Under the pieces are notes generated by a model that saw nothing but the letters and a program-made list of their open reading frames with translations, was not told where the DNA came from and ran no database searches. This document shows, piece by piece, positions 53,436-63,203 of a DNA stretch of 64,000 nucleotides. The DNA comes from Sphingobacterium chungjuense (lineage in GTDB: Bacteria; Bacteroidota; Bacteroidia; Sphingobacteriales; Sphingobacteriaceae): assembly GCF_011316935.1 (NCBI RefSeq), contig NZ_WLYS01000001.1, positions 124,001-188,000 of the forward strand, read 5' to 3'. A program made the translations under genes and the position numbers. The first letter of the stretch is position 1; each line of letters begins with the position of its first letter.

Positions 53436-54908
53436 TCAAATCTTATTCCAAAGTGTACCGTCTTTACTGTCTTTCAATTGGATACCCAAAGCAGTCAGCT
53501 CATCGCGAATACGATCTGACGTCGCAAAATCTTTGTTTGTCTTCGCTTCGTTACGAATCTTAATAATTAATTGCATCAGTCCTTCGGCACTGCCATCGTC
53601 TGTTCCCGACTGGTCATCTTTGAGTCCTAATACGTCGAAGACGAATGCTTGAATGTATGACTTCAACTTACTAAGATCTGCCGCCGCGATCGTCATTTTA
53701 CCGTCGTACACCGAATTAATTATACGAACCACTTCAAATAATTCTGCAATCAATACCGGACTATTGAAATCATCGTCCATCGCTGCATAGCTTCGTGCTT
53801 CGATCTCATCCAGATTAGGAATCGTAGATTTTTTGCTAGGCGCAATCTTATCCAAGAGATTGATGGCCGCCAACAATCTTTTAAAGCCTTTGTCAGCCGC
53901 ATCCAGCGCTTCGTTAGAAAAGTCCAGGGTACTACGGTAGTGCGCTTGCAGCATAAAGAAACGCACCGACATGGGAGAATAACCGCGATCTAACAACGGA
54001 TGATCTCCGGTGAAAAGCTGGCCGGGTAAAAATCCGTTGCCGGCAGATTTGGACATCCGCGCGCCATTTACGGTCAGCATATTCGTATGCATCCAGTATT
54101 TGGATGGCGTGGTGTGATTACAAGCTTGCGATTGGGCAATCTCGTTGGTATGATGGGTGGCTGCCAAATCCATTCCACCACCGTGGATATCAAATTGATC
54201 GCCTAAATATTTGCGACTCATCGCCGAGCACTCAATATGCCAACCCGGAAAACCAACGCTCCATGGCGCTGGCCATTGCATGATATGCTCTGGTTTGGCT
54301 TTGATCCAAAGCGCAAAATCCAAACGATTGCGCTTCTCGTCTTGCCCGCCCAATTCACGCGTATTGTTCAACAAATCGTCGAGATTACGATTAGTCAAGA
54401 TTGTGTAATTGTGCTCTTTTGTATAGCGATCTACATCAAAATACACCGTACCATTCACCTCGTAAGCATAGCCATTTTCGATGATTTGCTGTACCATTTC
54501 AATTTGCTCCGAGATATGCCCTGTAGCAGTCGGTTCGATACTTGGTGGAATGGTATTAAATAGGCGGAGGACATCGTGAAATCCGATCGTGTACTTTTGC
54601 ACGATCTCCATCGGCTCCAACTGCTCCAACTTCGCCTTTTTCGCGAATTTATCATCCCCTTCATCGTTATCACCTTCCAAATGGCCGGCGTCGGTAATGT
54701 TACGCACATAACGCACCTTGTACCCCAAATGGCTTAAGTAGCGAAAAATCAAATCGAAAGACACAAACGTACGACAGTTGCCTAAGTGCACATCGCTATA
54801 CACGGTCGGGCCACAGACATACATCCCGACAGAAGTCGGATGAATGGGTTCAAATTTTTCTTTCGTACGGGTAAGCGTGTTGTAGAGCGATAGATTATGC
54901 TGTAACAT
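53436..54908 (-). CDS. cysS: Cysteinyl-tRNA synthetase
   Basis: I start at ATG 54908, giving 490 residues; the longest frame adds 22 residues upstream. Motifs include the Zn ligand in MYVCGPTVY, the HIGH-type VHLGN, the second Zn Cys in GWHIECSAMS, HGGGMDLAATHHTNE, and the KMSKS-type ARMSKSAGN. It charges tRNA-Cys. It lies 19 bases after der. Confidence 0.97.
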   Translation of the reverse strand: MLQHNLSLYNTLTRTKEKFEPIHPTSVGMYVCGPTVYSDVHLGNCRTFVSFDLIFRYLSHLGYKVRYVRNITDAGHLEGDNDEGDDKFAKKAKLEQLEPMEIVQKYTIGFHDVLRLFNTIPPSIEPTATGHISEQIEMVQQIIENGYAYEVNGTVYFDVDRYTKEHNYTILTNRNLDDLLNNTRELGGQDEKRNRLDFALWIKAKPEHIMQWPAPWSVGFPGWHIECSAMSRKYLGDQFDIHGGGMDLAATHHTNEIAQSQACNHTTPSKYWMHTNMLTVNGARMSKSAGNGFLPGQLFTGDHPLLDRGYSPMSVRFFMLQAHYRSTLDFSNEALDAADKGFKRLLAAINLLDKIAPSKKSTIPNLDEIEARSYAAMDDDFNSPVLIAELFEVVRIINSVYDGKMTIAAADLSKLKSYIQAFVFDVLGLKDDQSGTDDGSAEGLMQLIIKIRNEAKTNKDFATSDRIRDELTALGIQLKDSKDGTLWNKI

Positions 54909-54927
54909 AAAACGGGGATAGTCGTTA

Positions 54928-56232
54928 TTATTTTTGTCTGAAGAAAACTTGAATAGGCACACCTGCGAAATCAAAGTTCTCGCGCAATTTGTTCTCTATA
55001 AAACGTTTGTACGGATCTTTGATGTATTGTGGCAAGTTACAGAAGAATGCAAACATAGGTGATCTACCGGGCAACTGCGTAATGTATTTGATCTTAATAT
55101 GCTTCCCTTTGGTTGCCGGAGGCGGATAATGCGCAATAATCTCCAACATCACTTCATTCAACTTCGAAGTAGGAATTCTTCTGATCTTATTTTGGTACAC
55201 TTCCATGGCGGTCTCGACCGTCTTGAAGATACGTTGCTTCTCGGTCACGGAGGTGAACAATACCGGCACATCATTGAATGGAGCCAATTTATCCAAGATA
55301 CGTTGTTTGAATTCTACGGCCGTCTTATGATCTTTCTCAATGGTATCCCATTTGTTGACCAAGATCAGGACACCTTTTTTATTCTTTTCAGCGAGGTGAA
55401 AGATATTGATATCCTGTGCTTCAATACCATCATTGGCATCCAACATCAAGATCACCACATCCGAATCTTCCAATGCTTTGATCGTACGCATGACCGAGTA
55501 AAACTCGATGTCTTCGTTCACCTTAGATTTACGACGCAATCCGGCGGTGTCAATCATCAAAAACTCGTGACCGAATTGGTTGTAGTGAATACGGATTGAA
55601 TCACGCGTAGTACCTGCAATCGGCGTCACAATATTACGATCAACACCTAGTAAGGCATTCGTCAACGAAGATTTCCCAACATTTGGACGACCTACGATGG
55701 TGAACTTTGGTAATTCATCTTCTTCTACTTCCTCTTCTTCGGGGAAATGGGATACGACCGCATCCAACAATTCTCCAGTACCAGAGCCTGTTGCTGCAGA
55801 AACGTTATATATTTCGCCCAATCCAAACGCGTAGAATTCGGCCGAATCGTGATGCAATTTCGCGTGATCGACTTTATTAGCTACTACGTAGACTGGTTTT
55901 GAGCTTCTTCTCAACAAGTCTGCAATCTCATCATCCAAATCGGTAATTCCCGTAGTCACATCGACCATGAAGATAATCACCGTAGCTTCTTCGATGGCGA
56001 TGTGTACTTGATCGCGGATGGCTTCTTCGAAGATATCATCCGATCCGTGTACAAAACCGCCGGTATCAATGGCGGTAAACTTTTTACCGATCCATTCGGC
56101 TACTTCGTAGTGACGATCTCTCGTAACACCACTAAAATCATCCACAATCGCTTTCCGACTTTCCGTCAGACGATTAAACAGAGTAGATTTACCGACATTC
56201 GGCCTTCCAACGATTGCAACAATATTTGCCAT
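54928..56232 (-). CDS. der: Ribosome-associated GTPase Der (EngA)
   Basis: The 434-residue protein has two tandem GTPase domains: [12 protein letters not shown] and AIDTGGF with NKVDH in the first, and [19 protein letters not shown] and NKWD in the second, then a KH-like domain from about 350. Der takes part in 50S assembly. It heads the der-cysS-NTF2-like-ispF run. Confidence 0.97.
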   Translation of the reverse strand: MANIVAIVGRPNVGKSTLFNRLTESRKAIVDDFSGVTRDRHYEVAEWIGKKFTAIDTGGFVHGSDDIFEEAIRDQVHIAIEEATVIIFMVDVTTGITDLDDEIADLLRRSSKPVYVVANKVDHAKLHHDSAEFYAFGLGEIYNVSAATGSGTGELLDAVVSHFPEEEEVEEDELPKFTIVGRPNVGKSSLTNALLGVDRNIVTPIAGTTRDSIRIHYNQFGHEFLMIDTAGLRRKSKVNEDIEFYSVMRTIKALEDSDVVILMLDANDGIEAQDINIFHLAEKNKKGVLILVNKWDTIEKDHKTAVEFKQRILDKLAPFNDVPVLFTSVTEKQRIFKTVETAMEVYQNKIRRIPTSKLNEVMLEIIAHYPPPATKGKHIKIKYITQLPGRSPMFAFFCNLPQYIKDPYKRFIENKLRENFDFAGVPIQVFFRQK

Positions 56233-56341
56233 ACTATTTTATTTTATTAGGGGATCGCTCCTCACAATACCCACTAAAGATATACATATTTTTAAGGAGG
56301 GCAAAGCTACGGATAATTAACAGATTATCGGGTATACTAAG

Positions 56342-57244
56342 CTATCTCACCGATAACCTCCGGCCAATCCAACGGTTTTTGAGGTAAGGATACATAAATA
56401 CCGCCATCAGGACGAGGACAGCCCCTACATAAAAGCCCGTACTCATCGCCTCTTTTTGACCAAAAAGCAACAAAGCGAGCATGATTCCATAAACAGGTTC
56501 TAGGTTTGTAGCCAGTGCCACGGTAAAAGCAGACACTTCGCGCATGACCGAAACGGCCAAAACATACGCCACGGCCGTACACACCACACCAAGTACGAGC
56601 AGGTAAATGACATCGGACTGATGCAGTAGCATTTGTGCGTCAAAACCACCTGATACACCCAGCAAAATACTTACACCGATCACCGCGCCAACCATTTCAT
56701 AAAAGCTGATGATCTTTGCATCAGCTGTTTTTACCATACGTGCGTTGAAGATCCCGAAGAAGCTTGCACAGATGGCTGCCAGTAGGCCAAAAATAATACC
56801 CCAGAAATACTGAAACTCGAACTTGAAGATCAGATAAATGCCAAAAATGATCAGCAGCCCAATCAATACATCCGATACTTCCATTCGCTTGCGATTAATG
56901 AGCGGCTCTAGTACTGCCGTAAACAAGGTGACGGAAGAAAGGCTCACCAGCGTGACGGATACGGTAGAGATCTTGATAGAATGAAAGAAAAGCACCCAAT
57001 GCAGCCCCACAATAAAACCTACTCCCAAAAACTGAAGTAACTGGCTTCGCGATACTTTTAGCGGTTGCTTGCACCAAAGCAAATAAATAAACAGGGAAAT
57101 CGCTGCAATCAGCACGCGATACCATACCAGATGTAAGGCAGACACCGAGATCAACTCGCCTAAAACTCCTGTAAACCCCCAGATCAACACGGTAAAGTGT
57201 AGAATCAGCACATTGCGACTAGCGCCAGATTTAGTCATTATCAA
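56342..57244 (-). CDS. EamA/DMT family transporter
   Basis: The 300-residue protein shows ten hydrophobic segments in two repeats of five, the EamA layout, with a basic C-terminal tail. Family members export or import metabolites; the substrate is unknown. It lies 23 bases after the LptF/G-type gene on the same strand. Confidence 0.85.
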   Translation of the reverse strand: MIMTKSGASRNVLILHFTVLIWGFTGVLGELISVSALHLVWYRVLIAAISLFIYLLWCKQPLKVSRSQLLQFLGVGFIVGLHWVLFFHSIKISTVSVTLVSLSSVTLFTAVLEPLINRKRMEVSDVLIGLLIIFGIYLIFKFEFQYFWGIIFGLLAAICASFFGIFNARMVKTADAKIISFYEMVGAVIGVSILLGVSGGFDAQMLLHQSDVIYLLVLGVVCTAVAYVLAVSVMREVSAFTVALATNLEPVYGIMLALLLFGQKEAMSTGFYVGAVLVLMAVFMYPYLKNRWIGRRLSVR

Positions 57245-57267
57245 ATGAAACAGAAAAGAGAATAAAA

Positions 57268-58350
57268 TTACTTAGGAGCCTTGATCATCAAATAAATACT
57301 CAAGACGAGGAATAGCACATTGGGAATGAGGACAGAGATCAAAGGATCTAATCCTCCCTTTACGGAAAACATGGTCGAGAATCTTTCCAACACCACATAA
57401 ATACAGCTCAAGCCAATACCCACACCGAGACTCACCCCAATACCACCACGTACCTTTTTGGATGACAAGGAGACACCAATCAATGTGAGGATAAAAGCAG
57501 AAAACGGGTTGATAAAACGCTTATATTTTTCGAGCAACAATTCATTCATCATACCCGTACCACGGGTTTCTTCTTTTAAGATACGTTCATTGAGATCAGC
57601 CTGACTCATGGTCGTAAATACGTTCTCATAAATCTCGAAATCTTTCGGACGCATATCTAGCGTCGTATCCCGCTGCTCGCCAGCTTCCATACGCTCGCGC
57701 AGTCCATCAATATGTCGCACGGTATAATTATGTATTGACCACTTGCTGGCCACCGAATCCCACGTGATACGATCTGCCATCAGCTTTTCGGTCAGGACAT
57801 CGCCGTCAAATTTTTCAATAGCGAAATTATATCCTACCGCTGTTTTGGTTTCGAATGTACCCATGTATACATACGTATTCGAATCCAGTTGCATATGCGT
57901 AGAGGTTGATGTGGTGCTTACCTTCTGCGGTTTTACATACACATTCTCGAAATCCACTTTTACCTTATTGGTATAGGGGATCACGTAGAGATTGGACAGC
58001 AATATCATCCCACAAATAAGGCCTGCGCAAAACATGTATGGGCGTAGCATACGATAAAAACTCATTCCTCCATTTAGAATAGGGACAATCTCGGTCTGAT
58101 CGGCCATTTTGGAGGTAAAGAAAATCACTGCAATAAAGTTGAGCAGCGGCGTGAGCATGTTAATGAAAAAAGGTAAACTACCGACCGCGTAATAAAGCGT
58201 AAAAACCTGCGCCATCGTAGCGCGGTTCTTATTAAAATCGTCTACCTTCTCCGAAAAGTCGAAAATAACAATCACCAAACAGAAGATACATACCGTAAAC
58301 ACAAACGTGGTTAGGTATTTTCCAATGATATAGCGATCAATAATTTTCAT
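57268..58350 (-). CDS. LptF/LptG-family permease
   Basis: The 360-residue protein has the YjgP/YjgQ layout: N-terminal helices (IDRYIIGKYLTTFVFTVCIF), a periplasmic beta-jellyroll-like middle (about 125-225), and C-terminal helices. LptF and LptG form the membrane part of the exporter that extracts lipopolysaccharide. Which of the two this is cannot be told by eye. It follows tgt by 7 bases, a common Bacteroidota order. Confidence 0.88.
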   Translation of the reverse strand: MKIIDRYIIGKYLTTFVFTVCIFCLVIVIFDFSEKVDDFNKNRATMAQVFTLYYAVGSLPFFINMLTPLLNFIAVIFFTSKMADQTEIVPILNGGMSFYRMLRPYMFCAGLICGMILLSNLYVIPYTNKVKVDFENVYVKPQKVSTTSTSTHMQLDSNTYVYMGTFETKTAVGYNFAIEKFDGDVLTEKLMADRITWDSVASKWSIHNYTVRHIDGLRERMEAGEQRDTTLDMRPKDFEIYENVFTTMSQADLNERILKEETRGTGMMNELLLEKYKRFINPFSAFILTLIGVSLSSKKVRGGIGVSLGVGIGLSCIYVVLERFSTMFSVKGGLDPLISVLIPNVLFLVLSIYLMIKAPK

Positions 58351-58357
58351 CTCAAAC

Positions 58358-59488
58358 TTACAAACGTTGATCTAATACTTTGACCATCTTTTCTTTCCAA
58401 GCATAGAAAGTGCCATCGATGATTTTTTCACGCGCTTGCGTCACCAACCAAAGATAGAAATGCAAATTGTGTAAAGATGCAATTTGCGCACCCAAGATCT
58501 CTTGTGAGCGAATCAAATGGCGTAAATAGGCTTTGCTATGAATCTGATCGACCAGCAAATCACTATTCGCTTCGATCGGACTAAAATCGTCCGCCCATTT
58601 CTTATTCTTGATATTGATAATTCCTTCTTTGGTAAATAGCATACCATTACGTGCGTTGCGGGTTGGCATCACACAGTCGAACATATCAATGCCCAAGGCA
58701 ATATTTTCCAAAATATTAACTGGTGTACCCACGCCCATCAAATAGCGCGGTTTGTGCTCGGGCAATATTTGCGTGACTACTTCCGTCATCGCATACATTT
58801 CATGTGCTGGCTCACCGACAGATAAGCCACCGATGGCATTTCCTTCTCTTTCGAATGACGCGATCACTTCCGCAGATTTGGCACGCAAATCTTTATAAAC
58901 AGATCCTTGCACAATCGGGAACAAGGTCTGATCATAGCCATACAGCGGTGCCGTAGAATCAAAGCGGTCGCAACAGCGTTTCAACCAACGATGCGTCATA
59001 TCTAGCGATCTGCGCGCATAATTATAATCACATGGATATGGTGTACATTCATCAAAAGCCATGATGATATCCGCACCGATAATACGCTGCGTATCCATCA
59101 CATTTTCTGGCGTAAACAAATGCTTGGAGCCATCGACATGCGAGCGAAAAGTAACACCTTCTTCTTTGATTTTGCGCACTTCGGTCAGTGAGTATACCTG
59201 ATAACCACCAGAGTCGGTCAAGATCGGACCGCTCCAGTTATTGAATTTGTGCAATCCACCAGCCTTGTGCAATACATCCAAACCCGGACGTAAGTATAAA
59301 TGATAGGTATTTCCTAAAATGATTTGAGCCTGTATATCATTCACCAATTCGTGCATGTGCACAGCTTTCACCGTAGCAGCCGTGCCCACAGGCATAAATA
59401 TAGGTGTCTGTATCGTACCGTGTGCGGTCTCCATTTCTCCGGCGCGAGCCTTCGAAAGTTTGTCTTGTGCTTGAAGCGTAAATTTCAT
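58358..59488 (-). CDS. tgt: Queuine tRNA-ribosyltransferase
   Basis: The 376-residue TIM-barrel enzyme has TDSGGYQVYSL with the catalytic-base Asp, QGSVYKDLRAKSAE, GLSVGEP, GVGTPVNILENI and the nucleophile block DMFDCVMPTRNARNG. It swaps G34 for preQ1 or queuine in GUN-decoding tRNAs. The usual bacterial zinc motif CxCxxC near residue 310 is absent (SPIEANSDLLVDQIHSKAYL stands there), which I recall as a Bacteroidota trait. Confidence 0.95.
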   Translation of the reverse strand: MKFTLQAQDKLSKARAGEMETAHGTIQTPIFMPVGTAATVKAVHMHELVNDIQAQIILGNTYHLYLRPGLDVLHKAGGLHKFNNWSGPILTDSGGYQVYSLTEVRKIKEEGVTFRSHVDGSKHLFTPENVMDTQRIIGADIIMAFDECTPYPCDYNYARRSLDMTHRWLKRCCDRFDSTAPLYGYDQTLFPIVQGSVYKDLRAKSAEVIASFEREGNAIGGLSVGEPAHEMYAMTEVVTQILPEHKPRYLMGVGTPVNILENIALGIDMFDCVMPTRNARNGMLFTKEGIINIKNKKWADDFSPIEANSDLLVDQIHSKAYLRHLIRSQEILGAQIASLHNLHFYLWLVTQAREKIIDGTFYAWKEKMVKVLDQRL

Positions 59489-59605
59489 CTATTCCCTCTA
59501 AACGAGTGCAAAAGTACGATAATTTTCGGCAGAAAACCGGATGACCACTGTAATCTTAAGAATTATTAACAGCAAGAAAAGTAAGCCCAACGCTCCTGTT
59601 TTGTA

Positions 59606-60217
59606 CTATCGCTTGGTCAGGCTTTTCAGCAAATCATTATCGATCGTGATGTAACCTGGATAGAATATATTCGTACCGCCAAGCGCCATAGAAGGTTTGA
59701 TTTTTAATACGACTGCTCCTTGACCTTCTTTCGTGAGTAGATCAGACAACAAACCTTCTATACCGCGGTTCTCATCGACTACGCCAAACAAGTTCGCATT
59801 AAAAGAAAGCGGCACGACAGCACTTTCGCCTTGGTTCAAGCGCACCACACGATCTACCGTTCCTTCGAAGAATGGTTTCCCTTTAATTTCGATTAAGTAT
59901 TTAAAAGCATTAATGCCGGTCACATTCGTAGTTGGATTGCTCACTTTCATATTAACAACCGCCGCCAAAGGAAGATCTTTACGCAAAATACCCAATGCCA
60001 AGCCAGGCAAGGCATTCATATTTAAGGAGGTACCATTGCCTTCTAACAAGCCTTGTGCCGAGCGGCCAGCAATCGTCAATCCGCTGATTGACTCTACATC
60101 ATAGTTATAACTTTTGAGCATATCGACCTGCTTGGCGGGATTTATAGATCCACAGGCAGAAATAAAGATTGAGATTGTCAATAATACCAAAAGTAGTGGC
60201 GTATGTTTTTGTGTCAT
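59606..60217 (-). CDS. LEA-type-2-like lipoprotein
   Basis: The 203-residue protein has a lipoprotein signal with lipobox ISAC. The core VVNMKVSNPTTNVTGINAF, then KYLIEIKGKPFFEGTV resembles the LEA14/WHy fold found in Bacteroidota exported proteins. Function unknown. It is transcribed divergently from the family 2 glycosyltransferase gene. Confidence 0.65.
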   Translation of the reverse strand: MTQKHTPLLLVLLTISIFISACGSINPAKQVDMLKSYNYDVESISGLTIAGRSAQGLLEGNGTSLNMNALPGLALGILRKDLPLAAVVNMKVSNPTTNVTGINAFKYLIEIKGKPFFEGTVDRVVRLNQGESAVVPLSFNANLFGVVDENRGIEGLLSDLLTKEGQGAVVLKIKPSMALGGTNIFYPGYITIDNDLLKSLTKR

Positions 60218-60352
60218 GAGTGGTGTGTGTTTAAGCCTTCTAATATAGCAATTTTAAGTTTAGACAAGGTTTCGGCAGCTTGGTTTACCTAGATCATCGC
60301 ATATGCTACAAACTTTTCTTGTATATAGCGCTCATCCGGCAATAAATAGCAT

Positions 60353-60360
60353 TATCTTTG
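60353..60360 (+). promoter_or_regulatory. Candidate -7 element of the GT2-rsmG unit
   Basis: TATCTTTG matches TAnnTTTG and ends only 6 bases before the ATG at 60367, so a transcript starting at the normal distance would have almost no leader. Confidence 0.5.
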
Positions 60361-60366
60361 CAACTT

Positions 60367-61512
60367 ATGTTTTTTTCAATCGAAGCGATCTATTCCTATT
60401 GGCCCTATGCTGCATATCTATCTCTTGGGATATTTTTTTGTATTCAGGCATATTATATCTTGTTTGTATACGGCAAGCTGGCGGCTCATCGTATCGTAGA
60501 ATCGTCGAATGATCAACATTTTCCTCCGGTCTCCGTCATTATCAGCGCCTATAATGAACAGGATAACCTCACAAAATTCTTACCATTGATTCTCGAGCAA
60601 GATTACCCCACGTTTGAGATCGTCGTGGTGAATGATTGCTCGGACGACGAAACGCAATGGTTATTGCGGGAAATGGCTTCGAAGCACACGCATCTTAAAG
60701 TGGTGGATATTGGCGAGCACATCCGCCTCAAGCACACCAAAAAATTCACTTTAACAATCGGAATCAAAGCAGCAAAACACGAACATTTGGTATTCACTGA
60801 TGCCGACTGCGAACCTGCTACTCCGCATTGGTTACGAGCCATGGTCGCACCGTTTGCCGAAGGCAAAGAAATTATATTGGGCTATTCTCCTTATTTCAAA
60901 CACCGTGGTTTACTCAATAAACTAATCCGTTTTGAAACTACGCACACCGCTATGTCTTATCTGTCATACGCACTAAAGGGGGATGCCTATATGGGCGTGG
61001 GTCGAAATTTGGCCTACACCAAACCTCTTTTCTACAAAGGAAAAGGCTTCAATGCGCATATGCATATCAAATCGGGTGATGACGATCTTTTTGTGAATCA
61101 AAACAGCAATCGAAATAATACTGCCATTGCCATTGCGCCTGATGCGCATATGTACTCCGTACCCAAGCTCACTTGGAAAACGTATTACAAACAAAAAGCG
61201 AGGCATGCTGGCGCTTCTGTGATGTACAAATCAAGACATCAATGGATGTTGGCCGTACAGCTACTATCTGCCATATTATTTTATATTTCGTTGGGAGTTT
61301 CCATTGCGTTGTTACCTACACTGTGGTACATTCCTGTCGCGATTTATATCTTGCGCTTGATCGCGCAATATAGCATATATAGCTATGCTTTCCGGAAGCT
61401 GGCTGTGCGCGATTTGTTACTGTGGTTGCCCTTACTCGATCTACTCTTTTACTTTTTCATATGCCTGAATGGCTTATTTAACAGAAACAGAAAACAAACC
61501 TCTTGGAAATAA
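60367..61512 (+). CDS. Family 2 glycosyltransferase, membrane-bound
   Basis: I start at ATG 60367. The 381-residue protein has an N-terminal membrane helix (about 12-35), a GT-A domain with SVIISAYNEQDNL, VVNDCSDDETQ, FTDADCEP and SGDDDLFVNQ, and two to three C-terminal helices. It would transfer a sugar from a nucleotide donor to a lipid or polysaccharide acceptor at the inner membrane. rsmG follows with a 1-base gap. Confidence 0.87.
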   Translation: MFFSIEAIYSYWPYAAYLSLGIFFCIQAYYILFVYGKLAAHRIVESSNDQHFPPVSVIISAYNEQDNLTKFLPLILEQDYPTFEIVVVNDCSDDETQWLLREMASKHTHLKVVDIGEHIRLKHTKKFTLTIGIKAAKHEHLVFTDADCEPATPHWLRAMVAPFAEGKEIILGYSPYFKHRGLLNKLIRFETTHTAMSYLSYALKGDAYMGVGRNLAYTKPLFYKGKGFNAHMHIKSGDDDLFVNQNSNRNNTAIAIAPDAHMYSVPKLTWKTYYKQKARHAGASVMYKSRHQWMLAVQLLSAILFYISLGVSIALLPTLWYIPVAIYILRLIAQYSIYSYAFRKLAVRDLLLWLPLLDLLFYFFICLNGLFNRNRKQTSWK

Positions 61513-61513
61513 T

Positions 61514-62149
61514 ATGAATCCATCTGTAGACATTCTCTTCACTTATTTCCCACAATTAAGTGAGACACAAAAAAAGCAATTCGCCCAACTAGCGGAGCTC
61601 TATCCATTTTGGAATGAACAGATCAATGTGATCTCCAGAAAAGATATGGATTCACTTTATCTGAAACATGTGCTACATTCTTTAGGTATTGGGGCTTATG
61701 TACGTCAGTTTGCAGCCGGTACACGCATTTTAGACGTAGGCACAGGAGGCGGTTTTCCGGGCATTCCTTTAGCTATTTTATTTCCTGAAGTTCAATTTCA
61801 TTTGGTGGATTCCATCGGAAAGAAAATAAAAGTGGTTCGTGAAGTGGCTGAAGCTTTAGGCTTGACCAACGTAGAAGCGGATCATATCCGAGCAGAACAG
61901 TTGGATCATAAATACGATTTTGTCGTGTCTAGAGCGGTTACACGCCTTAAGGATTTTCTTCCTTGGGTTAGAAATAAGATACAATCGCAAGATAAAAATG
62001 GTATTCCTAATGGGATACTATACCTAAAGGGTGGCGATTTGCGCGAAGAGATCAAAGAGGCAAAAGTGACTTCAGATTTGATTCCGCTAACAGATTATTT
62101 CAAAGAGGAATTCTTCGACACGAAATACGTGTTGTATATTCCGATGTAA
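61514..62149 (+). CDS. rsmG: 16S rRNA (guanine527-N7)-methyltransferase
   Basis: The 211-residue protein from ATG 61514 shows the SAM site ILDVGTGGGFPGIPLAILFP and FVVSRAVTRLKDFLPWV. It methylates G527 of 16S rRNA. A longer frame to 61469 overlaps the upstream gene and is not needed. Confidence 0.95.
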   Translation: MNPSVDILFTYFPQLSETQKKQFAQLAELYPFWNEQINVISRKDMDSLYLKHVLHSLGIGAYVRQFAAGTRILDVGTGGGFPGIPLAILFPEVQFHLVDSIGKKIKVVREVAEALGLTNVEADHIRAEQLDHKYDFVVSRAVTRLKDFLPWVRNKIQSQDKNGIPNGILYLKGGDLREEIKEAKVTSDLIPLTDYFKEEFFDTKYVLYIPM

Positions 62150-62172
62150 CAATAAGGCTATTCAGATAAAAC

Positions 62173-62201
62173 GCCATCATTTTCTATCGTAAAATGATGG
62201 C
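62173..62201. terminator. Bidirectional terminator after rsmG
   Basis: A perfect 11-bp stem GCCATCATTTT / AAAATGATGGC with a 7-base loop includes the last codons of the opposing 62177 gene. Confidence 0.8.
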
Positions 62202-62785
62202 ATTTCTTTTATAGGCAAAGCCAAATATTCGCGAATATAGCTAGCAGAATCTCCGTAATTACGCAACCGTTTAAACAAGTAGTCAAGCTGCTCATACTCT
62301 TCTGCAACAACCCACCAATCATAGCTAGGTTGGTAATAGCGTCTAAAATCTTCTAGTTGTTGTCCGTCTAATTTTGCAAGCTGTTGTGTGAGTGGATACC
62401 AAGTTTGATTAACTTTATCGCTTTCGAATCTGTCTTTCAACACTTTCTGCATACTTCGAGCACGTTTACCAGAAGTCGAAAAGTGATTGTAGATTTTATT
62501 GATATTAATGACAATGACTGGAGGAAAAATATTGATAGCCTCAATCATATTTTTGTTGTCGCCGTGCAGGTAAATAATCCGATATTCACTACTATCGCGT
62601 TTAAATTGCTCTTCAGGAGTAAGTACTTCACGCTTAATTATGACCTCTTCAATACCAATCGTATCACGACGCGGCGCAATGGTATCCGTCACTTCTTGCC
62701 AGTGATGTGTATTTTTGATTGCTGGGGAATTTGTATTTAGCCCCAATGCGGCGGGAAAAATCAGCAGGAATAACGAGCGCAACAT
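62177..62785 (-). CDS. Exported protein of unknown function
   Basis: The 202-residue protein has an N-terminal signal (LFLLIFPAALGL), a Tyr/Asp-rich middle and a helical C-terminal part. I do not recognise the family; a DUF4294 assignment was considered and not supported. The stop codon lies inside the shared terminator stem. Confidence 0.6.
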   Translation of the reverse strand: MLRSLFLLIFPAALGLNTNSPAIKNTHHWQEVTDTIAPRRDTIGIEEVIIKREVLTPEEQFKRDSSEYRIIYLHGDNKNMIEAINIFPPVIVININKIYNHFSTSGKRARSMQKVLKDRFESDKVNQTWYPLTQQLAKLDGQQLEDFRRYYQPSYDWWVVAEEYEQLDYLFKRLRNYGDSASYIREYLALPIKEMPSFYDRK

Positions 62786-62832
62786 AACAAGATATTTTTA
62801 AGCCTTCGATCCGCTGGAAATTTTTTCAAGTA

Positions 62833-63069
62833 TTACCCTTCCTGAGCGGTAATTTCGCGCCCAATTAACAACACTTCTTCATCCATTCCAAATAAGGGCA
62901 AACCGGTTTCAGGATGGAGCTTAAGCCAAGCGGTTTCGGTATCTCGAATGATTTGAACATATTCTTTGCCATCCTTAAAAATAGTATAAGTATCCTTTTC
63001 ATCTGGAAAAACAGAGTAATCCACTCCATTAATTTCAATGTCAAAAGGTTCCGGTGTATTCATTTCCAT
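62833..63069 (-). CDS. Small conserved-looking cytoplasmic protein
   Basis: The 78-residue acidic protein (FDIEINGVDYSVFPDEKDTY ... LKLHPETGLPLFGMDEEV) has no signal or helix. Coding character is good. Function unknown. It is 48 bases upstream of the 62177 gene on the same strand. Confidence 0.55.
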   Translation of the reverse strand: MEMNTPEPFDIEINGVDYSVFPDEKDTYTIFKDGKEYVQIIRDTETAWLKLHPETGLPLFGMDEEVLLIGREITAQEG

Positions 63070-63203
63070 GGTATTTATATTTAATTAACGATGCATTCTT
63101 TTATAGGATCATCAAAGATAAAACAATTCAAATGACCAACCTATTCAATCTAAAACTTCAATATTTCTATAAATAAACTATATTTATCATTTAAAGAAAA
63201 TAA

